A stretch of 13,061 nucleotides of DNA from an uncultured Atopostipes sp. (GTDB lineage Bacteria; Bacillota; Bacilli; Lactobacillales; Carnobacteriaceae_A). Within the stretch, counting starts at the first letter, position 1, and every line of letters begins with the position of its first letter. Below are positions 6,033 to 13,061 of the stretch, piece after piece. Below the pieces are notes generated by a model. That model was not told the origin of the DNA, searched no databases, and saw only the letters and a list, made by a program, of their open reading frames with translations. The translations under genes and the position numbers were made by a program. The stretch covers positions 1 through 13,061 of the forward strand of contig CAMYQS010000016.1 in NCBI GenBank assembly GCA_947296835.1, read 5' to 3'.

Positions 6033-9000
6033 ATGAAAAATATAAAAACAGTATTAGTTGCTAACCGTGGTGAAATCGCGATTCGAATTATGCGCGCTTG
6101 TCATGAGCTAGGAATTAAGACAATTGGGATCCATTCAAAAGAAGATGTAGGCACATTACATCGTCAAAAAGCGGATGAATCTTATTTAATTGGAGAAGGC
6201 CTTAGTCCGACTCAAGCTATTTAGATATTGAAGGTATTTTAAAATTAGCAAAGCAAAAGAATGTTGATGCGATTCACCCAGGCTACGGATTTCTAAGTGA
6301 AAACGAAGTATTCGCACGCCGTTGTGAAGAAGAGGGCATTATTTTTATTGGTCCAGAACTGAAACACTTAGATATGTTTGGGAATAAAACACGCGCGCGT
6401 GAAACAGCGATCGATGCTGGCTTGCACGTTATCCCAGGAACAGATGGTAAAATTTCATCTGTCGAAGATATATATGATTTTGGTAAAGAACACGGCTATC
6501 CAATTATCGTTAAAGCGGTAAGTGGTGGTGGTGGAAAAGGAATGCGTATTGTGAACGCGGAGAGCGAAGTGCAAGAGGCATTTGAGCGTACAAAATCTGA
6601 AGCAATCAACTCATTTGGTGACGATTCACTTTATGTTGAGAAGTATATTGATCAACCGAAGCATATCGAGGTTCAAATATTAGGTGACCAACACGGAAAT
6701 ATCGTTCACTTATATGAACGAGACTGTTCGGTGCAAAGACGCCACCAAAAAGTGGTTGAGGTTGCTCCGGCTTATGGATTAGACGAAGGCATCCGAACAC
6801 AATTATGTGATGCTGCACTCCAGTTAATGGAGCATATTGGTTACGTGAATGCTGGAACGGTTGAGTTTTTAGTTTCAGGCGATGAATTTTATTTTATCGA
6901 AGTTAACCCGCGTATCCAAGTTGAACACACGATTACGGAAAAAGTTACGGGAATCGATATCGTTAAAACACAAATTTTAATTGCAGATGGCGAGAACTTA
7001 TTTGGTGATGAAATTCGAATGCCCGCTCAAGAAGACATTAAAGTTTCAGGCTATGCGTTTCAATCTCGAATCACGACAGAAGATCCCCGCAATAATTTTG
7101 TCCCAGATACAGGTAAAATTATTGGATACCAATCACCAGGTGGGCCGGGTCTACGTTTAGATGCAGGAGACGCTTTTAGAGGATCGAATATTTCACCGTT
7201 CTACGATTCGCTGTTAGTTAAAATCACGGCGAGTGGCGCGACGGTATCGGAAACCATTTCAAAAATGGAAAGAGCACTGGATGAAATGAAAGTCGTTGGG
7301 GTGAAAACGAATATTAGTTTCTTGAAAAATATTATTCAGCATCCAAAATTCCAAGATGGGGATTACGATACGACGTTTATCCAAGACTATCCAGAATTAT
7401 TCGATTTTGTCCCACCACGTAATCGTGGACAAAAGATTTTAAAATATATAGCGGATGTAACGGTGAACGGCTTCCCAGGTATTGAAGTGGAGAAGAAACC
7501 GAGTTTTGAAGAACGAACAATACCTGTTGCAAAAGAGCTGACTACACAAAGAACCTTCAAACACCTCTTAGATGAAAAAGGGCCGGAAGCCGTAGCAAAA
7601 GCTGTATTAGCAACTGATAATGCGCTATTAACCGATACAACTTTACGCGATGCCCATCAGTCATTATTGACAACGCGAGTCCGTACGCATGATATGACAA
7701 AAATCGCACCCTACATGAACGAAACAATGAAAGATTATTTCTCGCTTGAAATGTGGGGTGGGGCGACATTTGATGTGGCTTATAACTTCTTGAAAGAAAG
7801 CCCGTGGAAACGTCTAGAAGAATTACGTGCCTTAATTCCAGATATTCCGTTCCAAATGTTATTACGTGCTTCAAACGCAGTTGGATATAAAAACTATCCA
7901 GATAATGTCATCCGTCAGTTTATTCAGACCAGTGCTGAAAAAGGAATTGATGTGTTTCGTATCTTTGATTCACTAAACTGGATTGAAACAATGAAGCTGC
8001 CTATAGAAGAAGCGTTGAAAACCGGAAAGTTAGTTGAAGGAACCATTTGTTACACAGGTGATATCCTTGATCCCGAGCGCTCAACGATTTATACACTCGA
8101 TTACTACGTAGATCTGGCAAAAGAATTAGAAGGGCTAGGCGTACATTTACTAGGTATTAAAGACATGTCGGGCTTATTGAAGCCAGAAGCGGCGTATCAA
8201 TTAATTAAACGTCTAAAAGAAGAAGTCACGATTCCAATTCATCTACATTCACATGATACAAGTAGTAACGGGATCACAATGTACTCACGTGCAATTGATG
8301 CAGGGGTCGATATTATTGATACCGCAAATGCTTCTTTATCGGGTCAAAATGCTCAACCAGATGCGAATGCGCTATATTACGCACGTCAAGGCACTGACCG
8401 TACGATTAATGTGAACTTAAAAGCGAATGATGAAATGGCAGATTACTGGCGTACAACCCGCCAATATTATGCACCGTTTGAATCCGACTTGAAAACAGCT
8501 TTTACAAAAGTATATGATTATGAAATACCTGGTGGGCAGTACAGTAACCTACGCGCACAAGCGAATTCATTAGGTCTAGGTGAACAATTCGATGGCGTGT
8601 TAGATATGTACCATCGTGTCAATATCTTATTTGGTGATATCGTTAAAGTTACCCCATCGTCTAAAGTTGTCGGAGATATGGCGCTTTTCATGGTTCAAAA
8701 CGAATTAGACGAAGAGAGTGTTATCGCACAAGGGATGCAGTTAGACTTCCCGCAATCCGTTATTTCGTTCTTCCAAGGGCAAATCGGTCAACCAGCTGGA
8801 GGCATGAATAAAGAACTGCAAGAAGTCGTACTAAAAGGACGCGAGTTTATTACGGATCGACCTGGAAACCATTTAGAGGATTATGATTTTGATGCAGCGT
8901 ATGAATCTGTGAGTGAATGGATTTCAGAAAGAAATATCGAGGAAAAGGTGTTATTAAGTTATGCACTCTATCCAAAAGTCTACAAAGATTACCTACGTTT

Positions 9001-9469
9001 CTATGAAGAATATAATAAAACTCAGGTAATCGAAACGCCGACTTTCTTCTATGGTATGACATTAAATGAAAAAATCATGGTTGAAATCGAAACAGGTAAA
9101 ACGCTACTGATTGAATTAACAAGTGTGGGGCCTCTTAGAGAAGGAGGACACCGTACCGTTTATTTTGATCTAAATGGTTTACCACATGAAGTTGAAATTA
9201 TCGACCGAAATGTAGAAGGAACTGTGATGGTTCGCCAAAAAACTGACCGTACAAATCCAAAACAAATTGGGGCACAGATGCCAGGTTCAGTCGTAAAAAT
9301 CATGGTGAAACCAGGGGATAAAGTGAGTCAAAATGATACCCTGATTGTTACCGAAGCGATGAAGATGGAATCAACTGTACAAGCACCCGTTGATGGCATA
9401 ATTAAAGCCGTCCATGTAGTTGAAAAAGAGCAAGTTAAAGGTGATGACTTACTCATCGAATTTGAATAA
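6033..9469 (+). pseudogene. pyc: Pyruvate carboxylase, full length but broken by a one-base deletion near codon 62
   Basis: Pyruvate carboxylase uses biotin, ATP and bicarbonate to turn pyruvate into oxaloacetate. The ATG at 6033 has GGAGGAG 8 nt upstream. The reading frame runs 62 codons and hits TAG at 6222-6224, while the homologous sequence continues in the -1 frame from about 6218 to TAA at 9467-9469. Inserting one T at 6217-6219 restores GCT-TAT-TTA-GAT and a 1145-residue protein, the normal length. In restored numbering, biotin carboxylase covers about 1-455 (GGGGKG at 165-170, EVNPRIQVEHT from 290). The carboxyltransferase domain starts near 530 (DTTLRDAHQS; GIKDMSG with the metal-site lysine; HLHSHDTSSNG). 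The biotin carrier domain ends the protein with EAMKMES, Lys1111 being the biotin site. All key residues are intact apart from the frameshift. No ribosome site precedes the ATG at 6374, so restart is unlikely. A sequencing error is a real alternative. Confidence 0.93.
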
Positions 9470-9479
9470 TAATAAGAAG

Positions 9480-9503
9480 AAAAAGAAAAAGAAAAAGAAA
9501 AAG
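9480..9503 (+). repeat. AAAAAG microsatellite, four units
   Basis: Four perfect tandem AAAAAG hexamers lie 11 bp past the pyc stop codon. The last two form the 5' arm of the pyc terminator. Confidence 0.9.
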
Positions 9504-9537
9504 GCTTTGGATATGATGTCCAGAGCTTTTTCTTTTT
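9492..9537 (+). terminator. Intrinsic terminator of pyc
   Basis: The arm AAAAAGAAAAAGG-CTTTGGA (9492-9511) pairs with TCCAGAGCTTTTTCTTTTT (9519-9537) with one bulge and one G-U pair, around a 7-nt loop. The T-rich 3' arm also serves as the tail. The A-rich arm comes from the adjacent hexamer repeat. Confidence 0.85.
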
Positions 9538-9597
9538 GGTGGGGAATTCAAAGTAAACAGATTGAAAGAATACTTGGAATAGACCTGAAATATAGAC

Positions 9598-9633
9598 AAA
9601 AAAAGACTGACTATCTCTATTAGATAGCCAGCC
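9598..9633 (-). terminator. Intrinsic terminator of spx
   Basis: On the minus strand a 12-bp stem (9622-9633 with 9605-9616, two G-U pairs) and a 5-nt loop run into seven T residues (9598-9604 as A on the plus strand), about 50 bp past the spx stop. Together with the pyc terminator it separates the two convergent genes. The bases between the two terminators (9538-9597) show nothing else. Confidence 0.9.
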
Positions 9634-9682
9634 AGAAATTATTTGAGGTAGCAATTAACCTCTATTTAAAAGAGAAAACCGT

Positions 9683-10093
9683 CTATGCTGATTCCGCTTC
9701 TGCAAGTCTTTCGTGGATTTCAGCAAGTTCAACTTGGCGAATTTTTCTTGGTAAGAACATACGAATTTCTTCTTCGTTGTAACCAATTTGTAGACGACGG
9801 TCATCCATAATTATTGGACGACGAATTAAGCTAGGCTCTTCTATAAATAAGTCTAGTAATTCAGCCATTGATAATGACTCAATCTCAACACCTAAATCCT
9901 GAAACGCCTGTGAACGATAGGAAATAATTTCATCGGTACCTTCATCAGTTAACATCAAAATTTCTTTGATTTCATCTTTTGTTAGTGGTTCGTGGAAAAT
10001 GTTTTTTTCAACATAATCCAAGCCTTGCTCCTCTAACCAAGACTTTGCTTTCCTACATGAAGTGCAGCTTGGTGATACGTATAGTTTAATCAT
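9683..10093 (-). CDS. spx: Redox-sensing transcriptional regulator Spx
   Basis: Spx binds the alpha C-terminal domain of RNA polymerase and redirects transcription during thiol and oxidative stress. The 136-residue protein matches the Spx/ArsC fold throughout. The redox switch CTSC is at residues 10-13, Gly52 sits in TDEGTDEI, RRPI is at 91-94 and GYNEEEIRMFLPRK at 104-117, all closely like Bacillus subtilis Spx (131 residues). These features separate it from arsenate reductases. The C-terminus ends in AESA rather than the LAN end of the Bacillus protein, which matters because that tail is read by ClpXP. The start has AAAAGGAG (10103-10110) 9 nt upstream. It is a single gene with its own promoter, about 113 nt of leader and a terminator. 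Lactobacillales often carry several Spx paralogues, so which one this is cannot be told here. Confidence 0.93.
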   Translation of the reverse strand: MIKLYVSPSCTSCRKAKSWLEEQGLDYVEKNIFHEPLTKDEIKEILMLTDEGTDEIISYRSQAFQDLGVEIESLSMAELLDLFIEEPSLIRRPIIMDDRRLQIGYNEEEIRMFLPRKIRQVELAEIHERLAEAESA

Positions 10094-10213
10094 AATGATC
10101 TACTCCTTTTAAAAAGTTCTCGCTCGAGCACCTTGTTGAGTAGAGAAGTCCCATACAGCCAAATGTATTAAGTTGAAACTCCTTAAAATGCGAACGATTA
10201 TTTCCTACTTCCT

Positions 10214-10242
10214 ACTATACCTTTTTTCATGCCTTTTTTCAA
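10214..10242 (-). promoter_or_regulatory. Sigma-A promoter of spx
   Basis: On the minus strand TTGAAA (10237-10242) and TATAGT (10214-10219) are 17 bp apart, near consensus. Transcription should start near 10207, leaving a leader of about 113 nt before the spx start codon. Confidence 0.75.
10220..10241. repeat. Direct repeat in the spx promoter
   Basis: The 10-mer CCTTTTTTCA occurs at 10220-10229 and 10232-10241, a 12-bp period. On the minus strand this is TGAAAAAAGG twice, the first copy overlapping the -35 and the second filling the spacer. Confidence 0.8.
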
Positions 10243-10352
10243 GGTCATGTCTAAAGAAACTCCAATCTTCACTCCTTTTTAACAATCCTTTCACACGTTC
10301 AAATGATTGTGATAACTGATTTTAGGGTGAAAATATGCTAAACTTAGTGAAA

Positions 10353-10358
10353 TATAAT
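10353..10358 (+). promoter_or_regulatory. Possible -10 element of the esterase operon
   Basis: A perfect TATAAT lies 17 bp before the esterase start codon. The matching -35 position reads AAAATA, and the distance to the start leaves almost no leader, so the assignment is weak. It is divergent from the spx promoter about 110 bp away. Confidence 0.3.
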
Positions 10359-10375
10359 CCCGAGAGGTGAAAGCA

Positions 10376-11287
10376 ATGAATCCCTTATTTAAGTTTGCAC
10401 TAAAACTAGCATCTTCGCCAAAAATTGATATGCAAGAAGATTATGAATGGGTCAGAAAAATGCAAAAATTCTTTTCTAACCCATCTAGTGAAGACTATGA
10501 TTTCCTAGATGAAAAAATCTATTCTGCAACACAAGATCATGAAATCCCGATCCGAATTTTTTATCCGAAAAATAGAAAGCATGAAGAACCTGTCATCTAT
10601 ATTCATGGGGGAGGCTGGGTGTTAGGAGACGTTGATACCTATACGTCAGCATGTGTTAATTTAGCAAACCATCTCAATCGAGTGGTTTATTTAATTGACT
10701 ATCGAAAAGCTCCGGAACATCCTTATCCAGCAGCGTTTGAAGACTGCCTTCAAGTGGTGAAAGTTTTACAAGAACCAACGATTGAAGGTAAAAAACGTAA
10801 GTTTATTTTGATGGGTGATTCAGCAGGTGGAAACTTAGCTGCTGCAGTTTCTTTGAAATTAAGAGAAGAAAAGGTTACGCTCCCACACAAACAAGTACTC
10901 ATTTATCCATTAACTTATTGGGATCACAGTGAAAACTCACCATTTGAATCCATCCGAACAAATGGATATGATTATGGTTTAACGATTAAAAAAATTACTG
11001 AATACATGGAAATGTATGTACCAAATGAGGAGGACCGCAAGTCCCCTTATGTTTCACCATTAATGGCGGAGGCTCATCATAATCAGCCGGACACATTAGT
11101 CCTTACGGCAGAGTTCGATCCCTTAAGAGATGAAGGGGAAGAGTATGGACGTGCACTTAAACGAGCCGGAAACCATGTTCAAATCCGCCGTATTTTAGAA
11201 AGTGTCCATGGATTCATTACTTATCCACCTTATGTCGAACCGTTAAGTGAAGCGTATGAACTGATGAATGAATTTTTAAATGGATGA
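10376..11287 (+). CDS. Alpha/beta hydrolase, HSL-type esterase (acetyl-esterase-like)
   Basis: This 303-residue protein is an esterase of the hormone-sensitive-lipase family. The oxyanion-hole motif HGGGW is at residues 77-81, the nucleophile elbow GDSAGG at 147-152 with Ser149, the catalytic Asp248 in EFDPLRD, and His278 in VHGF, so the triad is complete. DYRKAPEHPYPAA (108-120) is another family hallmark. Such enzymes release short acyl chains from alcohol, sugar or lipid esters; the substrate is not evident. There is no signal peptide, so it acts inside the cell. GTG at 10367 is in frame, but it lies inside the Shine-Dalgarno GAGAGGTGA (10362-10370), so I start at the ATG at 10376. It is the first gene of an operon with an acyltransferase 21 bp downstream, which suggests linked acyl chemistry. 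Confidence 0.88.
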   Translation: MNPLFKFALKLASSPKIDMQEDYEWVRKMQKFFSNPSSEDYDFLDEKIYSATQDHEIPIRIFYPKNRKHEEPVIYIHGGGWVLGDVDTYTSACVNLANHLNRVVYLIDYRKAPEHPYPAAFEDCLQVVKVLQEPTIEGKKRKFILMGDSAGGNLAAAVSLKLREEKVTLPHKQVLIYPLTYWDHSENSPFESIRTNGYDYGLTIKKITEYMEMYVPNEEDRKSPYVSPLMAEAHHNQPDTLVLTAEFDPLRDEGEEYGRALKRAGNHVQIRRILESVHGFITYPPYVEPLSEAYELMNEFLNG

Positions 11288-11308
11288 TCACTAGATTGGA
11301 GGTAGTAA

Positions 11309-12661
11309 ATGGAAAGTAAAAATTGGATCCGACTAGATAATGCATCAAATATATTTTTAGCCGCTCAGAATGAAATTGACACTAAAGTATTTCGTATGAC
11401 CATTGAATTTACGGAAACAATTGAACCAACCTTGCTACAACACGCATTAAATAATATTTATGAGGAATATCCTTTATTCCACAATGTACTCAGACGAGGT
11501 GTGTTTTGGTATTACTTAGAAGAAAGTGATGTCAATCCTCGCGTTCAACAGGAAGAAGATACGCCAATGACGGCTATTTATGAAACAGGACAGAAAAATT
11601 TCTTGTTCCGGGTTCTTTATAACAAGAACCGTGTGCACCTTGAAGTGTTTCATGCTTTAACGGATGGAACGGGTGCTTTATGGTTTTTCGAAGACTTATT
11701 AACAGAGTATGTTCGCTTACGTTATGAAACGCAGGATGAAGGATTGTATTCCATTACTAAAAGAGAAAAGGCAGATTTGGAAGACAGTTTCAAACGTTAT
11801 TTCATCGAGAAAAAGGACAAACGACAATTCAACCGTCTGGTAGACCCATTCATAAAATTATATAAAGAACAAACAGCGCCAAAAAAGGTTGTGCTTTATC
11901 CATTTGAACAATCGACAGATAAAAATGTGCACCAAATAAAAGGAACACTGACGCCAGACAACCGTCCTCGAATTGTAAATGCGCAATTCGATGTGAAGGA
12001 TACTTTACAACTAGCGCGTGAAATGAAGGTTTCATTAACGATTTATTTAACCGCTATTTATGTACTTTCAGTTTACCAAACGAGTCAAAGTCAAAAAGAC
12101 CAGACAACGGTAAGTGTGTCCATTCCTATAAATTTACGACAATTTTTTCCATCGGCTACGGTACGGAATTTTTTTAGTACGACAACTGTAGAATATACGT
12201 TTAAGAAAAATAGAGAGCCAAGCTTAAAAGATATTTGCCAAAAGTTAAATCAGCAATTTAAAACACAGTTGGAAAAAGATGCGATTGAAGAGCGCTTAAA
12301 ACGCTATGTTGAATTTGAGAAAAATCCATTCGCTCGTGTTGTTTTACGACCAGTGAAAGACTTCATATTAAAGATGATTAATAAACTAAACAATCGAAAA
12401 ATCACCGTTGCAATGTCCAATTTAGGATCATTAAATTTACCGGATCAAATGAGCAAACACGTCAAAGATTTCTATTTTACAACATCCGTTATTCGTCCAC
12501 AATTTTGTATGATCAGTTACAAAGATAAACTGAACGTGACTTTCTGTAGTCCATTTGTGGAAACAGACACCTATCAATATTTCATAAACTATCTGACAGA
12601 TCAAGGTCTGGAAGCTTCTGTGGATGTCAATAAAGTCACGAGAGAGGAGCTGGGAGAGTAA
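11309..12661 (+). CDS. Condensation-like acyltransferase (alcohol acetyltransferase-like)
   Basis: The 450-residue soluble protein has the look of the CoA-dependent acyltransferase superfamily that includes chloramphenicol acetyltransferase, NRPS condensation domains and alcohol acetyltransferases. The key is H-x-x-x-D-G at residues 115-120 (FHALTDGTGALWFFEDLL); His115 would be the general base. An N-terminal segment, LQHALNNIYEEYPLFHNVLRR in two parts at residues 43-63, fits the usual helix and 'P-x-h-h' pattern. SIPINLR with FFPS and RNFF near 271-290 matches the second conserved block. The partners it joins are unknown: the acyl donor is probably acyl-CoA, the acceptor an alcohol, sugar or lipid. 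GGAGGT (11298-11303) precedes the ATG. Its stop overlaps the next start by one base (TAATG), so the products are probably made in step. Which of these enzyme types it is cannot be decided from sequence alone. Confidence 0.75.
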   Translation: MESKNWIRLDNASNIFLAAQNEIDTKVFRMTIEFTETIEPTLLQHALNNIYEEYPLFHNVLRRGVFWYYLEESDVNPRVQQEEDTPMTAIYETGQKNFLFRVLYNKNRVHLEVFHALTDGTGALWFFEDLLTEYVRLRYETQDEGLYSITKREKADLEDSFKRYFIEKKDKRQFNRLVDPFIKLYKEQTAPKKVVLYPFEQSTDKNVHQIKGTLTPDNRPRIVNAQFDVKDTLQLAREMKVSLTIYLTAIYVLSVYQTSQSQKDQTTVSVSIPINLRQFFPSATVRNFFSTTTVEYTFKKNREPSLKDICQKLNQQFKTQLEKDAIEERLKRYVEFEKNPFARVVLRPVKDFILKMINKLNNRKITVAMSNLGSLNLPDQMSKHVKDFYFTTSVIRPQFCMISYKDKLNVTFCSPFVETDTYQYFINYLTDQGLEASVDVNKVTREELGE

Positions 12662-13061
12662 TGCCTTATTGTGAAAATTGTAAAACAACCGTAAAAGGGG
12701 ATTGGGTTGTATGTCCTTTATGCGGTCAGTCCCTAAAAATAACGGCAGATAATGAGTTGCAAGAAGACTCCTCATTTATGAGTGTGCCTTTACGCTATAA
12801 CCGTGAAAAAGCAAAACAAGTATTTTTCCGCGTATCGTTAGTTGTTGTGGCCCTTTATTTCATCATCACCTTATTTTATCCGTTTCAATTTTTCGGTTTA
12901 GAATATGTATTGTTTGGCTTATTTGTAACTTGGACAACAATCGTTATTTTTTTACGAAAACGAAGCAACTTTGCGAAAGTTATCGTGTATTTCCTAGCAC
13001 TCATTTCACTCGCCAGTTTATATTTCGATTTTATTAATGGATGGAGCGGCTGGTCTATTAC
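12661..13061 (+). CDS. Zinc-ribbon membrane protein (DUF6320-like), 5' part
   Basis: The frame is open to the window end (133 residues seen), so the gene is cut. It starts with a zinc ribbon: Cys4 and Cys7 (YCENC), then Cys18 and Cys21 (VCPLCG). A polar linker follows, then hydrophobic segments at about 57-76, 78-96 and 104-120, so a multi-span membrane protein with a cytoplasmic N-terminal zinc ribbon is likely. It resembles the DUF6320 proteins that I recall next to acyltransferases like the one upstream; that link is from memory. The ATG overlaps the preceding stop (TAATG), and GAGAGGAG and GGGAGAG stretches upstream can serve as ribosome site. The function is unknown. The context suggests it anchors or supplies substrate to the esterase and acyltransferase. 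Confidence 0.75.
   Translation, partial: MPYCENCKTTVKGDWVVCPLCGQSLKITADNELQEDSSFMSVPLRYNREKAKQVFFRVSLVVVALYFIITLFYPFQFFGLEYVLFGLFVTWTTIVIFLRKRSNFAKVIVYFLALISLASLYFDFINGWSGWSI

Noticed and set aside
6213..6224. Programmed -1 frameshift in pyc
   Set aside because: The sequence CAAGCTATTTAG contains no X-XXY-YYZ slippery site and I see no downstream pseudoknot; this enzyme is not known to use frameshifting.
9420..9623. Plus-strand frame with a poly-lysine run
   Set aside because: It spans the end of pyc, the AAAAAG repeat and the terminator, so the lysines are only the translated microsatellite.
9683..10093. Arsenate reductase ArsC
   Set aside because: The CxxC redox switch at residues 10-13 together with RRPI and GYNEEEIRMFLPRK is diagnostic of Spx; there are no ars genes nearby.

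Overview
The window is low-GC, Gram-positive DNA. Purine-rich Shine-Dalgarno sites lie 5-9 nt before nearly every start, the intrinsic terminators are T-tailed, and the gene set fits Lactobacillales: a MetNIQ importer, Spx, a biotin pyruvate carboxylase and a YdaT-type stress protein. A member of the Carnobacteriaceae or a relative is my best guess. That is an inference from protein flavour; no taxonomic marker gene is present.

Layout. 1-2050: the 3' end of metN, then metI and metQ, closed by a strong terminator. This is a methionine ABC importer operon whose start lies outside the window. 2081-2286: a consensus promoter, about 170 nt of foldable sequence and a terminator, with no reading frame of note. 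It is a likely standalone small RNA or an attenuating leader of no family I recognise. 2423-3694: a membrane protein built from four copies of the 'conserved TM helix' unit, of the mechanosensitive-channel-like group, with its own terminator. 3767-4160: about 400 bp without a gene, filled by degenerate repeats. 4161-4974 (minus strand): a two-gene operon of ydaT and a short paralogue of its N-terminal domain. 5049-9537 (plus strand): an NAD-dependent epimerase-like protein, then a full-length pyruvate carboxylase gene carrying one single-base deletion near codon 62, ended by a terminator built on an AAAAAG microsatellite. 9598-10242 (minus strand): spx with its own terminator and a good promoter. 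10353-13061 (plus strand): a tight three-gene operon of an HSL-type esterase, a condensation-like acyltransferase and a zinc-ribbon membrane protein cut by the window end.

How the genes relate. MetNIQ is one functional unit. Pyruvate carboxylase supplies oxaloacetate, so the frameshift, if real, would affect aspartate and related biosynthesis. The membrane protein, the YdaT pair and Spx are each plausible stress functions but are transcribed separately. The final operon pairs an enzyme that hydrolyses acyl esters with one that probably forms them, plus a membrane partner. It looks like an uncharacterised acyl-transfer or acyl-turnover system and, with the structured RNA at 2115-2286 and the repeat cluster at 3797-4150, is the least explained part of the window.
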